Source: Alphaproteobacteria bacterium
GTDB lineage: Bacteria; Pseudomonadota; Alphaproteobacteria; Rs-D84
Length of the DNA: 20,935 bases
NCBI GenBank assembly: GCA_017642565.1
Contig: JAGCOU010000008.1
Coordinates: forward strand, 1 to 20,935
Direction of reading: 5' to 3'
Both the position numbers and the translations under genes were made by a program. Every line of letters starts with the position of its first letter. Positions within the stretch are counted from its first letter, which is position 1. This document shows positions 6,506 to 14,162 of the stretch, piece after piece. The notes under the pieces are model-generated. The model saw only the letters and a list, made by a program, of their open reading frames with translations, made no database searches and had not been told where the DNA came from.

Positions 6506-8629
6506 AAAGAATGAAATTAAATAAGAAAGCCCCAATCCCAAAGCCAATGTTATTCCCATAGATTTAATTAAAAAGAAACTGGTAAACGCTAACAATCCAA
6601 AACCAACAAAACTGGTAAGGAAAGAAAATAAAACAGGACGTGTTTCTATCTCGTTATCTGCGTTGATATTGAATATCGTATAATCAAGTCCAAGACCAGT
6701 GACTATAAAGAAAGCAAGCAGATGGAAAAAGGTTATCGGTTGCCCAAACCATGTTAAAATACATATTGACAACAATATCGCCAAAACAGACGGAATTAAA
6801 TAAATCACTGCGCGTTTTTTGTAAAACACAGAAAGCAAAGCCAATAAACAAATCGCACAAATCAGCAATAAGCGGTTCGCTGTATGACTGTATTTTTCAA
6901 TTTGTTCTTTCAAAGTTTGTGATACAGAAACAATTTTTGCATTGTTGTTATTTATTTGTATATTTGGTGAAACCTGGGCCAAAGAATATACATTTTTGCC
7001 ATCTTGAATAATCAGTTTATCAATCCAGTTCTTTAAAAATCCAGAATTAATACCATCTGGGGTTAAATAATTCGTTGGCACAAAATCAGGCTTGTTTTTT
7101 AATTCAAGTTTCTGTTTTAAATATCTAGATTGTGATTTATATAATTGCTTAACCAGTTCTTCGTTTTCTTGTTGGGTTTTTACAGATGGAATGATGCTGG
7201 ACAAAGAAAAGAATTTATCAGTATCTTTTTTAATCGATTCTTCTGTTTCAAGAACACTTTGAATACTGTCGCCACGAACCATTAACACTGCAGATTCTTG
7301 GGAATTATTTAATGTTTGGACAGTCGCTTCGTCTATCATAATTTGCGAATCTGGACGATAGAGTTGATTCATATTATTTTCTGTTTTTACAAAAGGCAAA
7401 GTCGCAACAATAGCAATACTTATCAGTGATAAAATCATAATTTTGGCTTTTGCCGACAAAGAAAAATTAATCTTTAATGGTTTGGGTTCTAGATTTAATT
7501 TATTTGGTAGAAATAGATTTAAACCGGTATACACCGTTGTTAATCCCACAACAGTAAACACTGAAATTTGTTGTAACAAAGATACATCTGAAAACATCAA
7601 TGGCACAAAACAAACCAAAGTAGTTAAAAATGAATGGCGCATATTTTTATGAATCTGGTTTTGATTTTTTAATGTGGCACTTGTTAAAAAATGAAAAGAA
7701 TAATCTATGCCAAGTCCAATCAAAGTCGTTCCAAAAACAAAAGTCAAAATATGAGGGGTGCCAAAGCACAAAAACAACGCGATTGTTCCACATAAAAATC
7801 CAACAGATAAACTAGCAATCACAGTTATTAATGTAATCGCTTTTCTAAATAATAAATAACTAAACAATACTGCCATCAATGCAGCCATCAAAGATAATAC
7901 AGTTAACTGAATCTGGCTTTTTTGAACCATAACAGCAGTATGCAAAGGAACCCCACTCATATATACTTTGAGATTTTCATTGTTATACGATGCCAATTCT
8001 TTGCGTAATAAATTTATTTGTTTTGTTGTTGCATTTGTATCAACTACATCCACAGGAATCATAAAATAATGTGCGGAATTTTTGTGTTGCCAAAGCAATC
8101 CATTATGCAAAGCCCATCCCATATTGTAAGTGTTTATATTCAGCAAATAATTAGATAACAACAAAAAAGAATCTTCGCGCAAAGGAACGATTGGCGGCAT
8201 CATAGATTCTGAAACCTGTTTTATCGCGTTGTCTGCAACGGTTTTCGATTGTTTTTTTTGTAACAATTCTTTGTCTTGTGCGCTCAAAAGAGCGTTTTTA
8301 TATGGAATTAAATCTTTGGTGATATTTTTTAATGAAAAATTATTAGATTGAACTTTTAAACTATCAAAATTTCCATTGTTTAACAAAGCCACTATTTTAT
8401 TAGCAGTTTGAAGCGCGGTTTTTTCTTCTGTTGATTCTGTGACAATATTTATCACAGATGAAAATTTGCCAGAAATTTTATCTACGGGCCATTGTTCTTG
8501 GGGCGTGCCCATCTCTATCAAAGACATCAAATCCGTTTGGGTTTGCAAAGGCGTCCTTAACACCAGTGTCGCGATAGTGCCACAAACAATAAATGCACAA
8601 AATAAAATTTTTTTAACAAACGATTTCAT
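6464..8629 (-). CDS. apeM: MMPL/RND-family exporter (ApeM-like)
   Basis: A 721-residue inner-membrane transporter with the two-fold RND/MMPL architecture: an N-terminal membrane segment (about 7-27), a large periplasmic region, a block of membrane segments (about 230-375, including LIGLGIDYSFHF), another segment near 395-415, a second periplasmic region, and a C-terminal membrane block (about 585-715, including TGLGLDYTIF). The two GLG-DY motifs are the paired proton-relay region of this family. In aryl-polyene clusters this protein is thought to move the lipid-linked polyene toward the outer membrane together with a LolA-like carrier, which is the adjacent gene. Its ATG lies 17 nt inside the apeL gene. 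It is the last gene of the leftward operon and overlaps the PPTase at its 3' end. Confidence 0.88.
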   Translation of the reverse strand: MKSFVKKILFCAFIVCGTIATLVLRTPLQTQTDLMSLIEMGTPQEQWPVDKISGKFSSVINIVTESTEEKTALQTANKIVALLNNGNFDSLKVQSNNFSLKNITKDLIPYKNALLSAQDKELLQKKQSKTVADNAIKQVSESMMPPIVPLREDSFLLLSNYLLNINTYNMGWALHNGLLWQHKNSAHYFMIPVDVVDTNATTKQINLLRKELASYNNENLKVYMSGVPLHTAVMVQKSQIQLTVLSLMAALMAVLFSYLLFRKAITLITVIASLSVGFLCGTIALFLCFGTPHILTFVFGTTLIGLGIDYSFHFLTSATLKNQNQIHKNMRHSFLTTLVCFVPLMFSDVSLLQQISVFTVVGLTTVYTGLNLFLPNKLNLEPKPLKINFSLSAKAKIMILSLISIAIVATLPFVKTENNMNQLYRPDSQIMIDEATVQTLNNSQESAVLMVRGDSIQSVLETEESIKKDTDKFFSLSSIIPSVKTQQENEELVKQLYKSQSRYLKQKLELKNKPDFVPTNYLTPDGINSGFLKNWIDKLIIQDGKNVYSLAQVSPNIQINNNNAKIVSVSQTLKEQIEKYSHTANRLLLICAICLLALLSVFYKKRAVIYLIPSVLAILLSICILTWFGQPITFFHLLAFFIVTGLGLDYTIFNINADNEIETRPVLFSFLTSFVGFGLLAFTSFFLIKSMGITLALGLGLSYLISFFLFRAQKTNPRRTR

Positions 8630-9197
8630 CTGTAAAATCTTTTTTTGAACGATTAAATTCTAAAATTACAATGGTCCCGTCATAATAAGTTATAATGACT
8701 TTGTTTAAATCTTTGGTGTTTCCATACATAGTTAAATTTTGAATCATATCTGCGAGAATAACGAGACGCGGACTCGCAACCAAAGTCCAAGAATTTTTAT
8801 GTTCGCTGTAATCAACATCAAAAGCAAACAAAAATTCGCTCATATCGCCATTTAACATTTTATCTATCATAGATTGAACACGATAAAAATAGGGCAGTTC
8901 AGTTAATTCTTTGGCTTCGCCATTTACACAATATTCTTTCAAAGTAGAAGTAAACACATCTTCGCTTGGTTTTTGTTGGTGCCATGCAAAGCCAACATTT
9001 TTTACAAATTTTACATATCCATTTGATATAAATCGCTTAGTAGATTCAGGCAGTATCTTTGTCTGTTTAAAAGTGGCAGACACAGATTCAAGATTATCTG
9101 TGAATGTTTTTAATTTTTCTGGCATTTCACCTGTCACAGGATAAGCAAAAGCGTTCAGTGAAAAAACACAGCATAAAACGAATATTATTTTTTTCAT
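8613..9197 (-). CDS. apeL: LolA-like periplasmic lipoprotein carrier (ApeL-like)
   Basis: A 194-residue secreted protein. Residues 1-18 (MKKIIFVLCCVFSLNAFA) form a signal peptide with an A-F-A cleavage site. The mature part has the LolA pattern of an amphipathic beta-sheet: the SVSATFKQTK start, then SNGYVKFVKNVGFAWHQQKPSED, a region with many alternating hydrophobic residues, and YYDGTIVILEFNRS near the end. LolA shuttles hydrophobic lipid-linked cargo across the periplasm; in APE clusters this paralogue probably carries the polyene lipid rather than lipoproteins. The ATG overlaps the glycosyltransferase stop as ATGA, with GGGAGA as ribosome site, and the 3' end overlaps apeM, so all three are translationally coupled. 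Confidence 0.85.
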   Translation of the reverse strand: MKKIIFVLCCVFSLNAFAYPVTGEMPEKLKTFTDNLESVSATFKQTKILPESTKRFISNGYVKFVKNVGFAWHQQKPSEDVFTSTLKEYCVNGEAKELTELPYFYRVQSMIDKMLNGDMSEFLFAFDVDYSEHKNSWTLVASPRLVILADMIQNLTMYGNTKDLNKVIITYYDGTIVILEFNRSKKDFTDEIVC

Positions 9198-9913
9198 TTT
9201 CTCCCTCTTTTAATAAGCCATAATGGTATTAAACAACATAAATATGTATGAAGCAAACTTATGTAAAAGTTGTCGCGAAAGGCATGAAAGTGCGAAATAC
9301 CACTTTTTGGATAAATAACCTTGGTTGGTACAGGGGTGATTTTTATACCTTCGCGAAAAGCCTTTACAACAATTTCAATATCAAAGCCCATGCGTTTAAA
9401 TTTTATTGTTTTTAACACTGGTTCTATTAATTCCAAAGGATAAACACGAAAACCGCACATTGTATCAGGCATATTTTTATTGAAAGTTTCAATCATAACC
9501 CAAAAATTGGTTATTTTGCGACCAATCAATCTAGACCGTGGTGCAGACTCATCATATATCGGGTTCCCCAGGATTAAATTTTTTGGATAAGAATTTGCAA
9601 TTTTGAAAAACAAAGGTATGTCTTGAATATCGTGTTGTCCATCTGCATCAATTTGCAAAGCATGTGTAAAACCTTTATCAATGGCAAATTTAAAACCTGC
9701 CAGCATAGCGGCACCTTTGCCACCATTTTTCAAATTTTTTACATAGAAAAATTTATGTTTAACGCAAATATTTTTAATTTTTTTTGATTGTATTGAAGTG
9801 CTGCCATCATCAACGACAATAACAGGCTTTTGAAAATCGCATAATTTGGCGGCAACGTTCGTAAAAGCGTCTGCGTGGTTAAAACAAGGAACAATAATAA
9901 CAGGTTTTATCAT
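9194..9913 (-). CDS. Family 2 glycosyltransferase (ApeJ N-terminal part equivalent)
   Basis: A 239-residue GT-A fold enzyme. VIIVPCFNHAD opens the nucleotide-binding fold, VVDDGST (33-39) and DADGQHD (89-95) bind the sugar nucleotide and metal, and MCGFRVYP with KRMGFDIE match the polyprenyl/dolichyl-phosphate sugar transferase subfamily. A hydrophobic stretch near the C-terminus (ISLLHTYLCCLIPLWLI) may anchor it at the inner membrane. It probably glycosylates the lipid part of the polyene product. In other clusters this domain is fused to an LpxL-type acyltransferase as ApeJ; here the acyltransferase is at 5006-5926 instead. AAAGG stands 8 nt before the ATG, which begins two bases after the apeH stop. 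Confidence 0.87.
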   Translation of the reverse strand: MIKPVIIVPCFNHADAFTNVAAKLCDFQKPVIVVDDGSTSIQSKKIKNICVKHKFFYVKNLKNGGKGAAMLAGFKFAIDKGFTHALQIDADGQHDIQDIPLFFKIANSYPKNLILGNPIYDESAPRSRLIGRKITNFWVMIETFNKNMPDTMCGFRVYPLELIEPVLKTIKFKRMGFDIEIVVKAFREGIKITPVPTKVIYPKSGISHFHAFRDNFYISLLHTYLCCLIPLWLIKRGRK

Positions 9914-9915
9914 TT

Positions 9916-11613
9916 TTATGCCTTTATGACTATCTTACCACAAGAATATTTTTTATTGCCATCACTATAATTAAATGCAAATTCATTTTCTGTATCGCGT
10001 TTTAATTCAAAGTGCACAGGTGTATCTGGCAATATAAGATTTGAAAACTTTAATTTTAAAATATGATAATCGTTTGCTTCTTTGTTAAAGTACTGTTTGA
10101 TAAAGCAAAGAACAAAATGCATTTGTATTACACCTGGCAAAATAGGGTGTTCTGGGAAATGCCCATTAAAATAAGAAGAATCTTTTAGAAAAGTCAAATC
10201 AGCGATAAATTCAGTATCTGTTTTAGTGATGTTTTGCATAATTGGTTCAGCAACACTGGATTCAAACATCGCGGCTATGTCAGATTTGATGTATTTGCCC
10301 TGGGTGTTCACGGGGATAGTATTAACAATTCTTATTTTACGAGGTAATACAACATTAGGAAAATAATTAATTAAGAATTGTTTTAATTCTTTGATGAATT
10401 GGTGACGTCCTTTTTCAATAATGTAATTTTTGCCATCATCATTTAATGTAATCACAGCACAAACAATATTTCTATCTTTGGAATTAACAGCATTGACATA
10501 ACTTTTGTCTATGTATTTATATTCGCAAAGTTTTTCTTCCATCTCGGGCAGGGATACGCGTTCTTCTGCGATTTTAACCATGCGGTCACCGCGACCTTTT
10601 AATAAAAAAGTATTATCGCTTGTCTTTTGAACGATATCAGACATTAAATAAGGATTGCTGCATGAAAAATCTGATTCAATTAATAATTCACTGTTTTCTG
10701 TTAAAGATACTGTCACAGGTGGAAATATAGTCCATTCTGGACCGTCTTTTTGTTGTCGCCCTGCGACACCGCCTGTTTCAGTGCTGCCAAATATCTCAAA
10801 CGGTGAAACGCCAAACATTTGATAGGCATCCATGGAAGTTTTTGTTTGTAACAAACTGCCCGAAGAATAAATTCCCACACAATTGTTTTTAAAAGAATAT
10901 TGGTTGTGATATCTTGTTATTCCATCCAAAAACGAAGGTGTTGTTGCAAATAAAACCTTAGCATACAAAGATTGTTTGTTTTGTAATTCTTCCGGAGTAA
11001 AAATAATGTCTAAATCTGATGCAATTCCGTTTGCCAGCGGAAAAAGAAATCGCCAAAGCAATCCATACATGTGATACGGCGCCACAGACGCAATCACAAC
11101 AGGGTTTTGTTCTATTAAATGTTTTTGCGCGTTTCCATGAAAAGCGACTTCGGCAGCCAACATTTTAAACTGTTTTTTTATACGCTTAGGCGTTCCTGTG
11201 GAACCAGATGTAAAGAAATACAAAATTCTTTCATTCATATCACAAAATTGCCAATTCGCATTATCTTCACAATCAAGATTCACAATGTCAAAACCGTCAA
11301 AAGACGAAAATTTATCAGTAATTAAAAAACGAGTTGCGTCCAGCAAAGGTTTTGCATTTTGTTCGGTTAACAGCGCTGGTAAAATAATATCTTTGCCCGC
11401 TTGCAAAGCCGCCATAAAACACACATAGAACAAATATAAATTTTCAGGTATATAAATCACAACCTGGCTTTCGGGTATTTTTGAAAAATGGTTAGCGTAT
11501 TTTGCAACATCTCGCATATAAGAGCCAAAACGGACCACATCACCAGTTTTATAGAAAACAATTCTATCTTGGTCGATATTGTCTAGAAAAAGTCTGTTTA
11601 TTGTCGTGAACAT
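9916..11613 (-). CDS. apeH: ApeH-ApeI fusion: AMP-forming acyl/aryl ligase with C-terminal hotdog dehydratase
   Basis: A 565-residue two-domain enzyme. Residues 1-450 are an ANL-superfamily adenylate-forming ligase: FTSGSTGTPK (134-143), GSTETGG (276-282), GRGDRMVKI (340-348) and the catalytic Lys440 in NTQGKYIKSD. It would activate the aryl starter acid and load a carrier protein. Residues 465-565 are a FabZ-like hotdog domain with GHFPEHPILPGV (484-495). The usual catalytic His is present, but the Glu of the FabZ helix is replaced (His499 in the IQMH segment). In characterised clusters ligase and dehydratase are separate genes, ApeH and ApeI. It starts at 11613 with AAAGG upstream and overlaps the preceding membrane-protein gene by 16 nt. 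Confidence 0.88.
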   Translation of the reverse strand: MFTTINRLFLDNIDQDRIVFYKTGDVVRFGSYMRDVAKYANHFSKIPESQVVIYIPENLYLFYVCFMAALQAGKDIILPALLTEQNAKPLLDATRFLITDKFSSFDGFDIVNLDCEDNANWQFCDMNERILYFFTSGSTGTPKRIKKQFKMLAAEVAFHGNAQKHLIEQNPVVIASVAPYHMYGLLWRFLFPLANGIASDLDIIFTPEELQNKQSLYAKVLFATTPSFLDGITRYHNQYSFKNNCVGIYSSGSLLQTKTSMDAYQMFGVSPFEIFGSTETGGVAGRQQKDGPEWTIFPPVTVSLTENSELLIESDFSCSNPYLMSDIVQKTSDNTFLLKGRGDRMVKIAEERVSLPEMEEKLCEYKYIDKSYVNAVNSKDRNIVCAVITLNDDGKNYIIEKGRHQFIKELKQFLINYFPNVVLPRKIRIVNTIPVNTQGKYIKSDIAAMFESSVAEPIMQNITKTDTEFIADLTFLKDSSYFNGHFPEHPILPGVIQMHFVLCFIKQYFNKEANDYHILKLKFSNLILPDTPVHFELKRDTENEFAFNYSDGNKKYSCGKIVIKA

Positions 11614-12155
11614 TTTTTTATACCTTTGCGAATTAAGTATTCAGCGCCCATCATAATACCAATTAAAATATATGATACAAAGCCGTTATATAACACCCAG
11701 GTTTCATTTGATAAAAACACGGTAATTAATGAAGCAATCGTATTAAAAAACATAAAGATTGCCCATGCAATTGTTGCGCGTCTGGTATAGTTCAATTCTT
11801 TGTCATCAAGATTGTTTTTATTAATCTTTTGTGCAAATTGTGTGATAAGAGGTGTTTTTCGCAAAGACAAAGCAAACACAGAACACACGCCAGCATTCAT
11901 TAACACAGGATAAAACTTAAGGAATATTTCTTGATTGAAAAAAATTACTAGAAAACAGAGAAGCAAACCCAACATAAACATGTATTTGTTTTTATTACGA
12001 ACAAAAGAAAAGACCACAGCCATCAACAAAATCAGACCTATGAATTTCATCGCGATATTTTGTTGCAGTGTGTAAAAAATTACAAAAGGGTATGCAATAA
12101 CAAAAACACTAAAAAATATCTTAGTGATTATTGTTAACAATTTTTTCAACTGCAT
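11598..12155 (-). CDS. apeG: ApeG-like integral membrane protein
   Basis: About 185 residues, mostly hydrophobic, with five or six predicted membrane segments (for instance IFFSVFVIAYPFVIFYTL, FIGLILLMAVVFSFV, FMLGLLLCFLVIFF and YNGFVSYILIGIMMGAEYLI). A conserved-looking polar patch, LNYTRRATIAWAIFMFFNT, lies in the second half. This type of COG4648-like membrane protein is a constant member of aryl-polyene clusters, between the carrier proteins and the ligase, but its function is not known. I start at ATG 12155 because AGGA stands 8 nt before it. The ATG lies inside the 3' end of the upstream carrier-protein gene, a 35-nt overlap. A slightly earlier ATG at 12164 is possible. Confidence 0.7.
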   Translation of the reverse strand: MQLKKLLTIITKIFFSVFVIAYPFVIFYTLQQNIAMKFIGLILLMAVVFSFVRNKNKYMFMLGLLLCFLVIFFNQEIFLKFYPVLMNAGVCSVFALSLRKTPLITQFAQKINKNNLDDKELNYTRRATIAWAIFMFFNTIASLITVFLSNETWVLYNGFVSYILIGIMMGAEYLIRKGIKKCSRQ

Positions 12156-12375
12156 CAACGACATCCTGTAATGTGCGGATTTGTTTAAAATCTTCAGGAT
12201 CGACTTTTTGATTGATTTTGCTTTGTAATTTAACAACCAAATCAACTGCATCGATGCTGTCTAAATCTAAATCTTCGACCAATTTAGATTCGAGTTTAAG
12301 TTTAGATGCTTCGCATCCAAAATCATTGATTAAGATATCTTTGATGGTGGAAAAAATTTCATCTTTTGTGTGCAT
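12121..12375 (-). CDS. apeF: Acyl carrier protein (ApeF-like)
   Basis: An 84-residue four-helix carrier protein. Ser40 in LDLDSIDAVDL is the phosphopantetheine attachment site. It carries the growing polyene as a thioester between the ketosynthases, the reductase and the dehydratases. GGAG stands 8 nt before the ATG, which starts only 4 nt after the preceding carrier gene. The 3' end overlaps apeG. The two carriers differ clearly in sequence, which suggests separate roles such as starter loading and chain extension; which is which is not visible. Confidence 0.93.
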   Translation of the reverse strand: MHTKDEIFSTIKDILINDFGCEASKLKLESKLVEDLDLDSIDAVDLVVKLQSKINQKVDPEDFKQIRTLQDVVDAVEKIVNNNH

Positions 12376-12379
12376 TTAT

Positions 12380-12655
12380 TTACTCCAATGTGATGTTTTT
12401 TGATTCAGCAATATATTTTGCCAGATTTTCAACTGATTTGAAATATACTTTGTTTTCTTCTTTGTCAGATGTAAAATTGACGCCGTATTTTTTCTTTAAT
12501 GCCATCCCCAGTTCCAATGCGTCAATTGAATCAAGCCCCAAACCTTCGGTAAACAAAGGAGCCTTGGAATCAATGTCTGCAACAGTGATGTCTTCTAAAT
12601 CCAAAGAAGAAATAATTAATTCTTTGATTTCTTGCTCAAGAGTTTCTTGTTTCAT
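12380..12655 (-). CDS. apeE: Acyl carrier protein (ApeE-like)
   Basis: A 91-residue carrier protein with Ser43 in GLGLDSIDALEL as the phosphopantetheine site. I start at the ATG at 12655, 8 nt after AAAGG; an in-frame ATG 27 nt upstream would add MSSIHKGKK across the ribosome site and is unlikely. A strong internal promoter (12683-12711) lies directly upstream, so both carriers may be made at higher levels than the enzymes, as expected for carrier proteins. The Sfp-type enzyme at 5966-6505 is the likely activator. Confidence 0.93.
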   Translation of the reverse strand: MKQETLEQEIKELIISSLDLEDITVADIDSKAPLFTEGLGLDSIDALELGMALKKKYGVNFTSDKEENKVYFKSVENLAKYIAESKNITLE

Positions 12656-12682
12656 TTTTTTACCTTTGTGAATGCTTGACAA

Positions 12683-12711
12683 ATACTAGGAAAAGAAACC
12701 GCAATTGTCAA
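12683..12711 (-). promoter_or_regulatory. Internal promoter before the carrier-protein genes, with an inverted repeat
   Basis: On the minus strand the perfect -35 box TTGACA (12711-12706), a 17-bp spacer and TAGTAT (12688-12683). CTTGACAA/TTGTCAAG form an 8-bp inverted repeat (plus-strand arms 12675-12682 and 12705-12712) that covers the -35 box and the start of the transcript, a possible repressor site. Confidence 0.7.
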
Positions 12712-12716
12712 GTAAT

Positions 12717-13457
12717 CTATGCAGAAAACAGAGATTTTTTTGTTGCTTCTGTGATTGAAACAGCGGTTTGTCTGGCTGTGCGTTTAAATTTTTTATTAAA
12801 AACGATTTTGGACAGTGGTTTTAATGTATAAACAGACGTTTTGTCTCCAACATCATACCAGGCTGTGTTTTTGCCCAGAATATGTGGGCGGTTTTCTATG
12901 AGCACAGGTTGAATATCGTGTCCGGACCGCATTTGCAGATAAGCAAAACCGCGATGCAAATGAATTGGCTTTTGTTTTTGAGTTCTGGTTCCTTCGGGAA
13001 AGATAATAATATTATACCCATCTGCAAGGTCTTTGCTGGCTGCATCCAAAAAATCTTCAGGAGACATAGAATTAGATAAATAAACCCTGCGTATCAAAGA
13101 TTTTACAAACATATTTTTAAATAAACTTCCCTTAACTACACAAATAGACCGTGGTATTTTTGATACCAAAATAACGACATCTATCAGCGAAGGGTGGTTT
13201 GCAATCACTATATTTCCGCGCAATTTACGCAGAGTTTTTTCATTTTTTATTTTGATATTGATTAATCTTAATGCGCACATCATCCAAACAAAAGCTCGCC
13301 ATAAATAATGGACAGTGTTTGATAATACGCGCTTTTGAACGGGCTTTGAACAGAATATTAAAAGCAGTGGCACCAGTGTTGCGCCGACAAAAATGCCACC
13401 GATTCCAAATACAGAAAAGCAAAAACCACTTAAAAAAGAGCGAAACAACCGGTTCAT
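12717..13457 (-). CDS. apeD: PlsC-like 1-acyl-glycerol-3-phosphate acyltransferase (ApeD-like)
   Basis: A 246-residue membrane-associated acyltransferase. An N-terminal hydrophobic hairpin (about residues 8-36) is followed by the catalytic NHPSLID box (NHX4D; His88, Asp93) and the substrate-binding FPEGTRT (153-159). These are the defining motifs of the PlsC/LPLAT family. In an APE cluster it probably helps move the polyene chain to a lipid or acylates the lipid anchor. I start at the ATG at 13457, which shares bases with the apeC stop (TAATG), so the two are translationally coupled. An ATG 21 nt upstream is the alternative. Confidence 0.87.
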   Translation of the reverse strand: MNRLFRSFLSGFCFSVFGIGGIFVGATLVPLLLIFCSKPVQKRVLSNTVHYLWRAFVWMMCALRLINIKIKNEKTLRKLRGNIVIANHPSLIDVVILVSKIPRSICVVKGSLFKNMFVKSLIRRVYLSNSMSPEDFLDAASKDLADGYNIIIFPEGTRTQKQKPIHLHRGFAYLQMRSGHDIQPVLIENRPHILGKNTAWYDVGDKTSVYTLKPLSKIVFNKKFKRTARQTAVSITEATKKSLFSA

Positions 13458-14086
13458 TATTTTTTTGTCAGTTTCCAATTAGATGTTTGAATTTCAGTAT
13501 TGTTTTGCATAGATTCTTGCAATTTTTCAAAGGACAAAGCCGGCAAATCTTGATTGTTTGGCGCCAATTCGTATGCGTTTTTACCGCTTTTATCAATGAA
13601 CAAGGCGCACCCGTGCGATGCAACAGGCTTTTTAAACAAGTGGTTATATTCTTCTGGGTTTTTTTCTTCAGCATAAACAAATAACACAGGCTTGTCTGAA
13701 ACAAGCGCCGTTAACAAAGCTGTTTCGATTGTCTTGTGCCCACCTGCAATCGAAGTATAAGAATTTTTGTTATGTGTCAGCAAAGATAAATGTCCCATGG
13801 CAGCATTATGGACAGAATTGCTGAATCCAGCAGGTGACATTTCTTTGTCTTCGTAAAATTGACGGACAAGTTTTATTGTTTGATTCCATTCGCCAAATCT
13901 TGATGCAAAAACCACTGTGTAATCGGCAGATTCTGGGGCAACGCGTGCCGCCAACGCGATTGCGATTTTTTCAACAGCATTCATTCTTCTGCGTAACATA
14001 GCAGGGATAAACGACACATCGGGAAGTTTTTCCGTATCGTTTTCTGTCCAGAAAGTAAAATTATCTATATATAAAGTTTTGTTCAT
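13457..14086 (-). CDS. apeC: Ketosynthase-like chain-length factor (ApeC-like)
   Basis: A 209-residue protein related to the N-terminal half of beta-ketoacyl synthases (ketoacyl-synt_2 type): FIPAMLRRRMNAVEKIAIALA, TVVFASRFGEWNQT and SPAGFSNSVHNAAMGHLSLLTHNK are typical of this short family. It lacks the active-site Cys and the two His motifs of a working ketosynthase. In APE systems ApeC pairs with ApeO and acts as a non-catalytic partner like a chain-length factor. I start at ATG 14086; the frame stays open to a TTG at 14113, but the ATG opens the usual protein start (MNKTLYIDNFTFW). It is the first gene of the leftward operon, divergent from apeO. Confidence 0.85.
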   Translation of the reverse strand: MNKTLYIDNFTFWTENDTEKLPDVSFIPAMLRRRMNAVEKIAIALAARVAPESADYTVVFASRFGEWNQTIKLVRQFYEDKEMSPAGFSNSVHNAAMGHLSLLTHNKNSYTSIAGGHKTIETALLTALVSDKPVLFVYAEEKNPEEYNHLFKKPVASHGCALFIDKSGKNAYELAPNNQDLPALSFEKLQESMQNNTEIQTSNWKLTKK

Positions 14087-14122
14087 ACTTGAAAAATCGA
14101 TTTTTTTATACAATACTGTGTC

Positions 14123-14150
14123 ATTATAAAAAAAAATTCCTATTTTGCAA
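14123..14150 (-). promoter_or_regulatory. Promoter of the leftward ape operon
   Basis: On the minus strand TTGCAA (14150-14145), a 16-bp spacer with an A/T tract, and TATAAT (14128-14123). It lies in the short gap between apeC and apeO, so the two operons share a control region. I see only weak candidates for the rightward promoter, for example TACAAT at 14109-14114. Confidence 0.6.
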
Positions 14151-14162
14151 GTTGGATTTGAA

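Noticed and set aside
14113..14145. TTG starts for apeC (14113) and apeO (14145)
   Set aside because: Both precede an ATG that opens the usual protein start, and both fall inside or next to the leftward promoter region.
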